DNA from: Candidatus Korobacter versatilis
Lineage (GTDB): Bacteria; Acidobacteriota; Terriglobia; Terriglobales; Acidobacteriaceae
Assembly: GCA_016185395.1 (NCBI GenBank)
Contig: JACPNR010000004.1
Location: 496,001 to 560,000, forward strand
DNA: 64,000 bases
Direction of reading: 5' to 3'
Shown here piece by piece: positions 18,317-26,233 of the stretch. A program made the position numbers and the translations under genes. The notes below the pieces were generated by a model. That model worked only from the letters and a program-made list of their open reading frames with translations. It was not told the origin of the DNA and did no database searches. Within the stretch, counting starts at the first letter, position 1. Every line of letters starts with the position of its first letter.

Positions 18317-18368
18317 GTGTCATGCTGAGGAGCGCGCTCGCGCGCGGACACCGACGAAGCATCTCAAA
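18317..18368 (+). repeat. C-type dispersed element between ybaB and recR
   Basis: GTGTCATGCTGAGGAGC, a core GCGCTCGCGCGC, then GACGAAGCATCTCAAA. It ends 8 nt before the recR start. Confidence 0.8.
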
Positions 18369-18376
18369 GGCAATAA

Positions 18377-18976
18377 ATGTCTCGTTTCGCAGAACCGATG
18401 ACGCGCCTCATCGACGAGCTCAAGAAACTCCCCGGCATCGGCGGGAAGTCGGCGCAGCGCCTTGCCTTCCACATCCTGCGCTCCTCCGACGACGACGCCC
18501 ACTCGCTCGCCCAGGCCGTCCGCGACGTCAAAGACAAGCTCCGCCTCTGCTCCATCTGCAACAACATCACCGACGTCGACCCCTGCACCTACTGCACCAG
18601 CCCCACGCGGAACCTCCGGCTCGTCTGCGTCGTCGAGGAACCCACCAACATCGCCGCCATCGAGAAGACGCGCCACTTCAACGGCGTCTACCACGTCCTC
18701 CACGGCAGCATCTCGCCACTCCACGGCGTCGGCCCCGAACACTTGCGGATCTCGAACCTCACCCGCCGCATCGACAAGAACGAGGTGGACGAGGTCATCA
18801 TTGCCACTAACCCCACCGTGGAAGGCGAAGCCACCGCGACTTACCTCTCGCAGACCATCAAGCGCGCCGGCGTGAAGGTCACGCGCATCGCCATGGGCAT
18901 CCCCGTCGGCTCCGACATCGAGTACGCCGACGAAGTCACCATGCTCAAGGCCATGGAAGGCCGCCGCGAACTCTAG
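18377..18976 (+). CDS. recR: recombination mediator RecR
   Basis: RecF-pathway protein that loads RecA at gaps, 199 aa, normal length. Visible: helix-hairpin-helix [18 protein letters not shown], four-cysteine zinc finger [17 protein letters not shown], Toprim motif [12 protein letters not shown] and the C-terminal [12 protein letters not shown] motif. Third gene of the dnaX cluster. Confidence 0.97.
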   Translation: MSRFAEPMTRLIDELKKLPGIGGKSAQRLAFHILRSSDDDAHSLAQAVRDVKDKLRLCSICNNITDVDPCTYCTSPTRNLRLVCVVEEPTNIAAIEKTRHFNGVYHVLHGSISPLHGVGPEHLRISNLTRRIDKNEVDEVIIATNPTVEGEATATYLSQTIKRAGVKVTRIAMGIPVGSDIEYADEVTMLKAMEGRREL

Positions 18977-18991
18977 CTGTCCCCAACGAAA

Positions 18992-19036
18992 TGGCCGCCC
19001 GGAGGCGGCCACTCAGAGCTCGCAACTCACAACTCG
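18992..19036. repeat. hairpin plus E-type strings between recR and the receiver gene
   Basis: TGGCCGCC / GGCGGCCA stem (18992-18999, 19004-19011) followed by CTCGCAACTCACAACTCGC. On the minus strand the hairpin is followed by TTTCGTT and could weakly terminate the receiver gene. Confidence 0.55.
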
Positions 19037-19039
19037 CAA

Positions 19040-19417
19040 CTAGCTCTTCAGCTTCGCCAGCAAATCCGCTGGATGCACCGGCTTCGCCAGGATCTCGAAC
19101 TCATGTCCTTGCTGGCGCGCATTCTCCAGCAGGTCGGCGGTCGCGGCCTGTCCCGAGAACAATAGGATCTTGCACTTGGGCAGCAGCTTGCGGATCTGTA
19201 TCGCCGCCTCGATGCCATTCATGTCGGGCATGATTACGTCGCTGATGATCAGGTCGGGCAGCACCGTCCGGGCTTTCTCCACCGCTTCCTTGCCGGTGTA
19301 GGCCGCGGCCGCCTCGTACCCGTTCTGCCCCAGGATGATGGCCAGCGTGTCCGCGATCACTCGCTCATCGTCGACCACCAGTACCTTCGGCTTAGGACGG
19401 CCCGTGCTGCTCATCAA
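19040..19417 (-). CDS. stand-alone response regulator receiver (CheY-like)
   Basis: A 125-aa single receiver domain with acidic pair VLVVDDERVIADTL, phosphoacceptor aspartate in DLIISDVIMPDMNG, switch residue in ILLFSGQA and a Lys in ILAKPVHPADLL. No output domain and no adjacent kinase. Could signal by protein contact. An in-frame Met follows the first, so the start could be one codon shorter. Confidence 0.9.
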   Translation of the reverse strand: MMSSTGRPKPKVLVVDDERVIADTLAIILGQNGYEAAAAYTGKEAVEKARTVLPDLIISDVIMPDMNGIEAAIQIRKLLPKCKILLFSGQAATADLLENARQQGHEFEILAKPVHPADLLAKLKS

Positions 19418-19578
19418 GTTTCCTCCCGCTGCGGGTACCGATACGCTTCCGAATACGGTCGCCGGTTACGATTGCTAGGTACACTTTTTTAACACATCCA
19501 CCGGTTGCGGTCACCGCTCGGTCACCCGCCATTCCCCGCCACGCACAACCCTGCTTCCGAGATACGCCCTCCAACTAC

Positions 19579-20022
19579 GTGAGGTTCCCCGTGCGCTCCA
19601 AGGCCTTGCTTCTGCTATTCGCTGTCCCTCTTGCCTTCGCCCAAACCGCGCGCACTCTGCCCGCCGGCTCCGGCATTCGTGCCACGCTCGATACCCCACT
19701 CTCCACCAGGACGTCTCTCCCCGGCGACCGCTTCACCGCCACCATCGACGATCCCAGTCTCCCCGGCGCCCGCCTCTATGGCGAGGTCGCCGCCGCTGCG
19801 GGAAAGACCGCCACGCTCGATCTCCGCTTCCGCGAACTCATCCTGGCAGATGGCATGCGCATCCCGCTGGCGGCCCGCGTCCTCTCCGTCATGGACGCGA
19901 GACGCCCGCGTGACGCGAAGGAGAAGAAGCAAAAAGAAAAAGACGTCAACCTCCCCGCGTCCAGCCCTCTGACCGTCCGCCTCGACCAGCCCGTCACCCT
20001 CCCCACCAACAATCCCAGGTAG
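19579..20022 (+). CDS. hypothetical secreted protein, 147 aa
   Basis: Unrecognised. GTG 19579 or GTG 19591 can start it; both keep the hydrophobic signal segment KALLLLFAVPLAFAQ. The mature part has a beta-rich pattern (GSGIRATLDTPLSTRTSLPG; ARLYGEVAAAAGKTATLDLR) reminiscent of secreted proteins with a repeated barrel-like fold, plus a Lys-rich patch (RPRDAKEKKQKEKD). Its TAG stop is the TAG of a B-type hairpin repeat. Confidence 0.65.
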   Translation: MRFPVRSKALLLLFAVPLAFAQTARTLPAGSGIRATLDTPLSTRTSLPGDRFTATIDDPSLPGARLYGEVAAAAGKTATLDLRFRELILADGMRIPLAARVLSVMDARRPRDAKEKKQKEKDVNLPASSPLTVRLDQPVTLPTNNPR

Positions 20023-20044
20023 AGACGGCCTACTGGCCGTCTCC
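20019..20044 (+). repeat. B-type GTAG hairpin (GAGACGGCC/GGCCGTCTC)
   Basis: GTAG, then a 9-bp perfect stem with loop TACT. The TAG forms the stop codon of the upstream gene. Two near-identical copies lie at 47848 and 48451. Confidence 0.85.
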
Positions 20045-20077
20045 GCGCGCGCAACCTTGAACCATCGCTTTAACAAC

Positions 20078-20110
20078 GAAAGCCGCCTCTCGGGGCGGCC
20101 TTCACTCGGC
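20078..20110 (-). terminator. terminator-like hairpin after the PilZ pair
   Basis: Minus strand: GCCGCC, 6-nt loop, GGCGGC (20109-20092), then TTTCGTTGTT. Lies 23 nt beyond the PilZ stop. Confidence 0.65.
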
Positions 20111-20132
20111 ACTTGGTGCTTGGTACCGGGGC

Positions 20133-20501
20133 TCACACGATCTTCAACCCCGCACACGCGCGCCGTATCTTCTCGCGCTCCTCCGCCTGCACGTCGAGGA
20201 ACTGGAAGCCGTAGTGGTTCACATGATGGCAATGCCGCACGGCAGCGCGCAGCTTCAACGGCGCCAGGCTCATGGGGAACCGGAACTCGAGTACTACCTT
20301 CTGCCGCGGTCCCAGCCCGCTCGGCTCCGCCGTGATCACGATGCAGGCGCCGCCCAGGCCGATGTCCACCATGCGCCCGTTGATCGCCGGCGGGTCACCG
20401 CTCGCGCTCACGTGGACACTCGTTTCCAAGTCGATGGCGAAGCGCGGAAAGCTCCGCACGATCTTCCACTTCGGGTCCGGCAGTGGATTACTCGCCGCCA
20501 T
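20133..20501 (-). CDS. PilZ-domain protein (downstream member of a pair)
   Basis: Putative c-di-GMP receptor, 122 aa. The N-terminal RSFPR matches RxxxR. The second motif reads VDIGLGG, so the serine of D/NxSxxG is replaced by Gly and ligand binding may be weakened. The C-terminal HVNHYGFQFLDVQAEER is PilZ-like. The start overlaps the end of the other PilZ gene by 14 nt, indicating translational coupling. Confidence 0.8.
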   Translation of the reverse strand: MAASNPLPDPKWKIVRSFPRFAIDLETSVHVSASGDPPAINGRMVDIGLGGACIVITAEPSGLGPRQKVVLEFRFPMSLAPLKLRAAVRHCHHVNHYGFQFLDVQAEEREKIRRACAGLKIV

Positions 20502-21012
20502 CTTCGTTCTTCGTTCCTTCCGGCCCGCCGTTCGCGTTCGCCTTCGGCGCGTACGCCCCCGGCGAGAAGCGGAACTTCCCCGTCGCTTCGTGCGGCTCTA
20601 CTTCATGCGGCTCGGCCACATGTTCGGCCGTCAGCGCCATCGCCTCCGCCGCGGTGATCGCCTCTTCCTGGGATGCCGCGCGCAGATAACGCATCACGAT
20701 TCGCCGCTGCTCCGCCGTGATCTCCACAAACGCGAAGCCATGACTGAAGCCGTGACGGTTCTTCACCTGCGCCGTCACTTCCAGCGGCTCCGCCAGCAAC
20801 TGCAGCACGAGCTTGGCGTGCGCCACCGTGCCGATCTCCAGTTCGCCCGCGAGCACCGCGCCGAAGCCGGCCTCACTGATGTTCGAAGCGCGCCCGCGCA
20901 CCTTCTCCGCCCCGTCCGGTTTCTCCACCGTCAGGACCACGCGGTTGTCGGTATCATGTCGCGGCAGCCGCCGCGCCATCTCTTGCTTGGGTGCCGATGC
21001 CGATCCGTCCAC
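20488..21012 (-). CDS. PilZ-domain protein (upstream member of a pair)
   Basis: Putative c-di-GMP receptor. GTG 21012 follows AAGGAGG closely and gives 174 aa; ATG 20979 gives 163 aa and begins MARRLPRHDTDNRV. Motifs RRLPR and ASNISEAGFG match RxxxR and NxSxxG, so this copy looks competent to bind ligand. The C-terminal 45 residues are a charged, disordered tail (HEVEPHEATGKF). A much longer open frame upstream is a shadow of the MFS gene. Confidence 0.8.
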   Translation of the reverse strand: MDGSASAPKQEMARRLPRHDTDNRVVLTVEKPDGAEKVRGRASNISEAGFGAVLAGELEIGTVAHAKLVLQLLAEPLEVTAQVKNRHGFSHGFAFVEITAEQRRIVMRYLRAASQEEAITAAEAMALTAEHVAEPHEVEPHEATGKFRFSPGAYAPKANANGGPEGTKNEDGGE

Positions 21013-21109
21013 TTGCCTCCTTGCGGACTGCAAACTGCGCGATTTCAGGGGAGAGGGAACCGCATCATACCGCTTTTCGTTGCTTCTCAAAACCGGGAAG
21101 CCGCACCGG

Positions 21110-21190
21110 CCAGGTGACCAGGGTAATCCTTGTGGGGGTAAAGGTGTTGCCCCTCGGCTGCTCGCAACCCGGCACTCGCAGCTCGCAACT
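21110..21190 (+). repeat. E-type tandem strings
   Basis: CTCGCAACCCGGCACTCGC and CAGCTCGCAACTCC between the PilZ pair and the MFS gene, preceded by GGGTAATCCTTGTGGGGGT. Confidence 0.5.
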
Positions 21191-21191
21191 C

Positions 21192-22469
21192 CTATGGTTG
21201 CGTCGGCGCCGCTGCTTCCGCCTGCTGCGCCACGATCAGCCGCCGCGCATGCGGACGCAGGCTCGGCAGCACCATCCCGAACAGCGCGCCCGCCACGATG
21301 CACGCCCCGCCCCCGATGGCCACCGTGTACGGCGCCCCGATATGCTGCGCCAGCGTCCCACTCACCAACGCGCCCACCGGAGCCATGCCCATGAACGTCG
21401 CCGTGTAGAGCGCCATCACCCGCCCGCGTAGGCGGTTCGGGACCATCGACTGGATCAGCGTGTTCGACGACGACATCTGCACCATCATCGCGTACCCCGC
21501 ACCCAGCAGCACCAGGCACGAGAGCCACGTCATCCGCGATTGTCCGAAGACGATGAGCGCCACGCCAAAGCCGCTCGCGCCCAGCATGATCCAGCGTCCC
21601 AGCCCCTTGACCTCGCGCTTCAGTGCCAGCGATATCGCGCCGCACAGCGCGCCGATGCCCGCGCTCCCCATCAACAGTCCCAAGCCGCGCGGACCGGCAT
21701 GCAGTATCTGGTCCGCGAACACCGGCATCAGCACGGAATACGACATTCCAAAAAGACTCACCACCGCCAGCAGCGACAACAGCGCGCGCACCGGCTTCTC
21801 ATGCATCACGAAGCCAAAGCCTTCCTTGATCTGGCTCCACACGGAAGCCACCTGCGGCGAGCTCGGATTGACGCTCCGTGCCGTGGTCATCATCCACAGC
21901 CCGGCGATCACCGCGAGGTAGCTCACCGAATTCGCGAAGAAGCACCAGCCCTCGCCGATCGCCGCCACCACCAGGCCCGCCACCGCCGGACCGATTACAC
22001 GCGCGCCGTTGAACATCGAGGAGTTCAGTGCGATGGCGTTCATCAGGTCCTCGCGGCTCACCATGTCCACCACGAACGCCTGCCGCGTCGGCATGTCGAT
22101 AGCGTTCACGATGCCCAGGCCGGCCGCCAGCAGGATCACGTGCCAGATGGTCACCACGTGCGTCAGCGTCAGGATGGCCAGCGCCATCGCCTGCACCATG
22201 CTCAGCGCCTGCGTCCAGATGAGGATCTTCCGCCGGTCATAACGGTCGGCGATCAGCCCGCCGATCGGCGCCAGCAGGAACACCGGTATCTGGCTGGCGA
22301 ACGCCGCCACGCCCAGTAATAAAGGAGAGTGCGAGAGCCGATAGACCAGCCAGGCTTCGGCCACGGTGTCCATCCACGTGCCGATCAGCGAGATGAGTTG
22401 GCCGGTAAAGAACAGCCGGTAGTTGCGGTGCCGCAGCGAGCGCAGCAGTGCCGGTGCGTCCATGCTCAT
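21192..22469 (-). CDS. MFS transporter (EntS/MFS_3-like exporter)
   Basis: A 425-aa inner-membrane carrier with about 12 TM helices. The N-terminus LRSLRHRNYRLFFTGQLISLIGTWM is typical of the MFS_3 group of putative exporters, and the loop 2-3 motif GGLIADRYDRRKIL is the MFS A motif; a second, PNRLRGRVMALYTATFMG, occurs in the second half. Substrate unknown. No adjacent siderophore or antibiotic genes. Confidence 0.88.
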   Translation of the reverse strand: MSMDAPALLRSLRHRNYRLFFTGQLISLIGTWMDTVAEAWLVYRLSHSPLLLGVAAFASQIPVFLLAPIGGLIADRYDRRKILIWTQALSMVQAMALAILTLTHVVTIWHVILLAAGLGIVNAIDMPTRQAFVVDMVSREDLMNAIALNSSMFNGARVIGPAVAGLVVAAIGEGWCFFANSVSYLAVIAGLWMMTTARSVNPSSPQVASVWSQIKEGFGFVMHEKPVRALLSLLAVVSLFGMSYSVLMPVFADQILHAGPRGLGLLMGSAGIGALCGAISLALKREVKGLGRWIMLGASGFGVALIVFGQSRMTWLSCLVLLGAGYAMMVQMSSSNTLIQSMVPNRLRGRVMALYTATFMGMAPVGALVSGTLAQHIGAPYTVAIGGGACIVAGALFGMVLPSLRPHARRLIVAQQAEAAAPTQP

Positions 22470-22565
22470 TCGATGCTAACCCGATGCGCTTGGGACCGAA
22501 AGTCTGGTTCACCGCCGACACCGCGGGCGTACAATTCCATCCCCATCCGCCCCAAGGAGAGAACC

Positions 22566-23369
22566 ATGCGCCGCCACGGAGTGCTCGCCTTCCTCGTTCT
22601 GTTTTGCGTCACCAGCTTCGCCCAGCTTCCCACTCGCGCCCAGCTCACCGCCAAGCCTAAGTTCACCGAAGACGTTCCGCACACCTTCAAGGACTTCACC
22701 GAAGCCGAGCTGCGCGAGGCGATCAAGATCGTTCCCGCGCGCAGTTACGCCATGTTTGGATACAACACTCCCGAGGTCCGCCTCCAGCTGCCCAAGGTCA
22801 GCAACAGCGTTTACACGACCATCGACTTTCCTGACCCCGTGGTGCTCGACGACGCCGGCAAGCCCGTCGCGGTCGAGATCGAGCGCGGCGGCTACAACGA
22901 CGCGCGCTTCTCCGACGAGATCCGCTTCCGCGTCCCCGACAACAGCGACGCCATCGTCCAGTTCGCCCACGCCACTGGAACCGTCAAGGTGAAGTATCCC
23001 CTCTCCGTCACCACGCAGACCTTTGCCCCACTCAAGCCCGGGCCAAAGGAGTTCGCCGTCAAGATCAATGGGCCGTTCGTGAACCTCGACCAGGAAAAAC
23101 TCCAGGTGCCAGACGTCTCCAGCAAACTTCATCCCATCCGCGCCTACGACGCCTCCGGCCACCAACTCGAATCGGCTTCGTACTCGGAGACTGGCTACGA
23201 CGACGCCGGCGCCTACGTCACCAAGATGGCGTTCTACGGCAACGTCGCCAAACTCGAAGTGGATTCAGTCGCGGAATGGGTTGAGCTCGAACTGCCTTAC
23301 GACGTGAAGCCCGGCCCCATGCTTCCCGCCGGCCACGAAGGCGAAGACCCGGCCAACTACACTCCATAG
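22566..23369 (+). CDS. hypothetical secreted protein, 267 aa
   Basis: No family recognised. ATG 22566 is preceded by AAGGAGAG; the frame is open to 22329 but that part is antisense to the MFS gene. Signal peptide RRHGVLAFLVLFCVTSFAQ. The mature part is beta-rich, with two similar strand-rich blocks (VYTTIDFPDPVVLDDAGKP; IRAYDASGHQLESASYSETG), like a tandem Ig-like or jelly-roll periplasmic protein. A TACAAT hexamer lies at 22530-22535. Confidence 0.72.
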   Translation: MRRHGVLAFLVLFCVTSFAQLPTRAQLTAKPKFTEDVPHTFKDFTEAELREAIKIVPARSYAMFGYNTPEVRLQLPKVSNSVYTTIDFPDPVVLDDAGKPVAVEIERGGYNDARFSDEIRFRVPDNSDAIVQFAHATGTVKVKYPLSVTTQTFAPLKPGPKEFAVKINGPFVNLDQEKLQVPDVSSKLHPIRAYDASGHQLESASYSETGYDDAGAYVTKMAFYGNVAKLEVDSVAEWVELELPYDVKPGPMLPAGHEGEDPANYTP

Positions 23370-23469
23370 GCGCAAGAGGAAAATGAGGGGCCCACACAAG
23401 CCGGTTTTGCTTGTATGGCAGGAACCCTGCCCCCATCGCCGGTTTTCCTCACCGGCGTTCATCAGCGTT

Positions 23470-23527
23470 CCTCCGCGGTAGGCTTTCCAGCTCTGTGTCT
23501 CTGTGTCTCTGTGGTAGATTTTTCGTC
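23470..23527 (+). repeat. D-type repeat
   Basis: CTCTGTGTCTCTGTGTCTCT and GTGGTAGATTTTTCG directly before the Shine-Dalgarno of the next gene. Open frames across it are spurious. Confidence 0.7.
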
Positions 23528-23540
23528 TCTCGGAGGAAGT

Positions 23541-24485
23541 ATGCGCAAGCTCATCGCCATCATCTTCGCCCTCGCTATATCCACCTCCGCCCAGAACGAC
23601 TTCTCCAAAGTCGAGATCAAGGTCGAGAAAGTAGCGGACGGCGTCTACATGCTCTCCGGCGCCGGCGGTAACATCGGCGCCTCCATCGGCGAGGACGGCA
23701 TCGTCGTCATCGACGATGAATTCGCCCCGCTCGTTCCCAAGATCCAGGCCGCGCTCAAGGGCATTACCGGCAAGCCGGTGCGCTTCATCCTGAACACGCA
23801 CTACCACGGCGACCACACCGGCGGGAACGCTCCCATGGCGCAAGCGGGTTCCACCATCATCGCGCACGAGAACGTGCGCAAGCGCCTCGCCGCCGGCACC
23901 GAGATCAAGAAGTTCGGCAAGCCCACGCCGCCCGCCGCCAAGGACGCGCTTCCCATCATCACCTTCGACGATCAGCTCACCGTCCACCTCAACGGCGAAG
24001 ACATCCGCGCCATCCACTTCCCCGCCGGACACACCGATGGCGACAGCGTCATCTTCTTCCCCAAGGCCAACGTCGTGCATATGGGCGACGATTTCGTCAC
24101 CTACGGCTATCCGTTTGTCGACGTCGAGAATGGCGGCTCCGTCAGCGGCATGATCGCCGGCTGCGAGAAGGTCCTCGCCTCCGTTCCAGCGGACGCCAGG
24201 TTCATTCCCGGCCACGGCCCGGTCTCGACCGCCGACGCCGTGCGCGCCTTCGTCAAAATGTTGAAGGACACGCGCGCCATGGTTGCCGCTTCCGTCGCCA
24301 AGAAGCGCACGCCCGCGCAGATGAAGCAAGCTAAGATCCTCGGCGCCTGGGACGCTAAGTACAACGGCAAATTCATCACCAGCGACGACTGGGTCGACGC
24401 GCTCTACGACGACGTGACTCACGGCAAGACCGGCAAGGAGCAATACAAACCGCACGGCCACGCCACCGAAAAACCAAAGCCCTAA
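23541..24485 (+). CDS. secreted metallo-beta-lactamase-fold hydrolase
   Basis: 314 aa with signal peptide KLIAIIFALAISTSAQ. ATG 23541 follows CGGAGGAAGT. Zinc-site motifs: NTHYHGDHTGGN (HxHxDH), AGHTDGDSVIFF and PGHGPVSTADAV. Resembles the class of MBL-fold proteins that includes quinoprotein-relay SoxH-like and class B-related enzymes. The true substrate cannot be inferred; beta-lactamase activity is not implied. The C-terminal 60 residues are helical and Lys-rich. Confidence 0.87.
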   Translation: MRKLIAIIFALAISTSAQNDFSKVEIKVEKVADGVYMLSGAGGNIGASIGEDGIVVIDDEFAPLVPKIQAALKGITGKPVRFILNTHYHGDHTGGNAPMAQAGSTIIAHENVRKRLAAGTEIKKFGKPTPPAAKDALPIITFDDQLTVHLNGEDIRAIHFPAGHTDGDSVIFFPKANVVHMGDDFVTYGYPFVDVENGGSVSGMIAGCEKVLASVPADARFIPGHGPVSTADAVRAFVKMLKDTRAMVAASVAKKRTPAQMKQAKILGAWDAKYNGKFITSDDWVDALYDDVTHGKTGKEQYKPHGHATEKPKP

Positions 24486-24505
24486 GGGCCATGCCGCAAC
24501 GCATT

Positions 24506-24575
24506 TGTCATTCTGAGCGCAGCACGAGTCCCGCAACGCGGGGCTCGTGCGGAGTCGAAGAATCCCTACCTCACC
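24506..24575 (+). repeat. C-type dispersed element with long hairpin core
   Basis: TTGTCATTCTGAGCGCA, then GCACGAGTCCCGC-AAC-GCGGGGCTCGTGC (near-perfect stem with one mismatch), then GAGTCGAAGAATCCCTACC. Confidence 0.85.
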
Positions 24576-24647
24576 GAGACTCTGCACGGAGCAGCGCGCC
24601 ACCAATAATCTGAACCTTGACTCAGATTTCAATCATCTGGAGCTCTC

Positions 24648-25040
24648 ATGGACACCACCACGCAACCCTCGAAGGCCAGGCTCTGGACCAGCTACATCCT
24701 CTCCGCCGGCGTCGCGCTCTTCATGCTCATGGGCGCCGTGATGAGCTTCGCGCACGCCCGGCAATCTGTCGAAGGCATGAGGACGTTCGGCTACCCCGAA
24801 TCGTCCTTGGTCACGGTCGGCATCCTGGCGGTGCTCTCGACTGTGCTCTACCTCATCCCGCGCACCGCCGTCCTCGGCGCCATCGTCATGACCGGATACT
24901 TCGGTGGCGCCATCGCCACGCACGTCCGCATCAGCGATCCGGGCTGGCCAGTGGCCCTCACCTTCGGCATCATCATCTGGCTCGCACTTTACTTGCGGGA
25001 GCCGCGTCTCGGTGCACTCCTCCCGCTGCGCAAGTCGTAA
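24648..25040 (+). CDS. DoxX-like small membrane protein
   Basis: 130 aa, four TM helices. Matches the DoxX-like pattern: YILSAGVALFMLMGAVMSF, then GVGILAVLSTVLYLIPRTAV-like second and third helices, GAIVMTGYFGGAIATHVRIS, and WLALYLREPRL at the end. Role uncertain; family members are linked to respiratory or redox membrane complexes. GGAG precedes ATG 24648. Confidence 0.82.
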   Translation: MDTTTQPSKARLWTSYILSAGVALFMLMGAVMSFAHARQSVEGMRTFGYPESSLVTVGILAVLSTVLYLIPRTAVLGAIVMTGYFGGAIATHVRISDPGWPVALTFGIIIWLALYLREPRLGALLPLRKS

Positions 25041-25056
25041 CTCGCGTCCAAAACAC

Positions 25057-25086
25057 AAAAGGCTCCGCGATTTTGCGGAGCCTTTT
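25057..25086. terminator. bidirectional terminator between DoxX gene and tRNAs
   Basis: 12-bp perfect stem AAAAGGCTCCGC / GCGGAGCCTTTT (25057-25068, 25075-25086) with loop GATTTT. A-tract before and T-tract after serve both the plus-strand DoxX gene and the minus-strand tRNAs. Confidence 0.92.
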
Positions 25087-25099
25087 GGCTTGAACTTAT

Positions 25100-25177
25100 G
25101 GCGGGGACGACGGGACTCGAACCCGCGGCCTCTGCCGTGACAGGGCAGCGTTCTAACCAACTGAACTACGTCCCCGC
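25100..25177 (-). tRNA. tRNA-Asp (anticodon GTC)
   Basis: Acceptor GCGGGGA pairs with TCCCCGC. Anticodon stem CTGCC/GGCAG holds loop CTGTCAC, so the anticodon is GTC. T-loop GGTTCGAGTCC is normal. No CCA is encoded: the 3' end reads C then AT, so CCA must be added enzymatically. The discriminator appears to be C, where tRNA-Asp usually has G. Confidence 0.95.
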
Positions 25178-25258
25178 ATACGTCGCGCGCGGGAGGATCT
25201 GCGGCATCCTCCACTCCTTCACCAACCGATTGGCAGGAAGGGCTACGGCGTGGACTAC

Positions 25259-25335
25259 TGGTGGGCAGTGCAGGACTCGAACCTGCGACCTTCTCGGTGT
25301 AAGCGAGACGCTCTAACCAACTGAGCTAACCGCCC
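25259..25335 (-). tRNA. tRNA-Val (anticodon TAC), CCA encoded
   Basis: Acceptor GGGCGGT pairs with ACTGCCC through one G-U. Anticodon stem TCTCG/CGAGA holds loop CTTACAC, anticodon TAC. The discriminator A is followed by genomic CCA. 81 nt upstream of tRNA-Asp on the same strand, likely one transcript. Confidence 0.95.
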
Positions 25336-25730
25336 TCTCCTACAGATTACCGCAGAAGCGCAAGCACGCATCCGAAAGTGATCGCTCACCTTCCCTTTCA
25401 GTATACCGGCCAGATGCAAAATCGGTCTAGTGGAGACGATCTCGCTATTTCAGTTCCGCCAGTAGCTCCTGGATGCCGCCGCTGATTGACGCGCAAGAAT
25501 CCAGCTCTGCCGCCCCTCTCCGCCCTACATCGGATGTACAATCCTCAGCACTCGCCGCCGGATTCCAGCCCCTTCGGCGTGAAATTCTTACCGCGTAGGC
25601 ATCCTTTGTACCTGCTCGGGAAATCTCACTGAGAGCAGTCGGCGGCGTTCCGGGGGCCGCGCGACGCCACTTCCACCCGGCAGTCCAAATCCTTCGACCA
25701 GAGAACGCACGAAGACGGGAGCGGCCCCTT
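25336..25730. other. 395-nt gene-free stretch upstream of a receiver gene
   Basis: No convincing ORF or RNA gene. The only notable item is TACATCGGATGTA (25526-25538), a 6-bp inverted repeat with 1-nt spacer overlapping a -10-like TACAAT (25537-25542). It must also hold the promoter for the minus-strand tRNAs. Confidence 0.5.
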
Positions 25731-26147
25731 ATGCGAGCGATTCTGTTTGTGGATGACCACGAAGTATTGGCGCGTCTCAGCTGCGAGATCCTCGAGATGC
25801 ACGGCTATCGCGCCGTTTCCGCCTTCAACGCCCAGGACGCCCTCGATAAGTTCGACCAGCAGGACTTCGACATCCTCGTCACCGACTTCCGCATGGACGG
25901 CATGAACGGCGTCGAGCTCGCCCAGAAGATCCACGAGAAACAGCCGCAGATCCCCGTCATCATCGTCACCGGCTACGGCCCCGTGGATGGCGGCAAAGAC
26001 GTCAACGCCTGCCTGCAAAAAGAAGAGCTCTTCCCCGCGCTCCTCGAGAAGATCAAGCTCTACCTCGGCGAGAAGCCGGGCAGCGCCACCATCAACGAGA
26101 CCGTCCCCAGCGACCACAGCGTCCGCCGCCCCGCCAAAGCTGTCTAG
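25731..26147 (+). CDS. stand-alone response regulator receiver
   Basis: 138 aa. Acidic pair ILFVDDHEVLARL, phosphoacceptor in DILVTDFRMDGMNG, switch residue in VIIVTGYGPVDGG. The usual C-terminal Lys of the KP motif is replaced by CLQKEELFPALLEK, so activation may differ. The short polar tail ends RRPAKAV. No neighbouring kinase. A strong terminator follows. Confidence 0.88.
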   Translation: MRAILFVDDHEVLARLSCEILEMHGYRAVSAFNAQDALDKFDQQDFDILVTDFRMDGMNGVELAQKIHEKQPQIPVIIVTGYGPVDGGKDVNACLQKEELFPALLEKIKLYLGEKPGSATINETVPSDHSVRRPAKAV

Positions 26148-26168
26148 CGATCAGCGTTCAGCATTCGG

Positions 26169-26199
26169 CCCTCAGCCGGTCGGCTGAGGGTTTGTTTTT
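26169..26199 (+). terminator. intrinsic terminator after the receiver gene
   Basis: CCCTCAGCCG-GT-CGGCTGAGGG (26169-26190), then TTTGTTTTT. It is embedded in E-like CAGCATTCGGC / GACTGCCGATTGCTGACTG strings. Confidence 0.92.
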
Positions 26200-26222
26200 G
26201 CTGACTGCCGATTGCTGACTGC

Positions 26223-26228
26223 TATCCT
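26223..26228 (+). promoter_or_regulatory. TATCCT -10-like element 5 nt before the YdjC-family gene
   Basis: Hexamer TATCCT with GTG start at 26234 and no Shine-Dalgarno; transcription would begin at or near the start codon. Confidence 0.4.
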
Positions 26229-26233
26229 GTCGC

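Noticed and set aside
21013-21645. Long N-terminal extension of the second PilZ gene
   Set aside because: Runs antiparallel-in-frame through the MFS gene on the same strand in a different frame and has no domain; the Shine-Dalgarno and PilZ motif place the start near 21012.
23541-24485. Beta-lactamase resistance gene
   Set aside because: HxHxDH motifs define the fold only; most members have other substrates and there is no resistance context.
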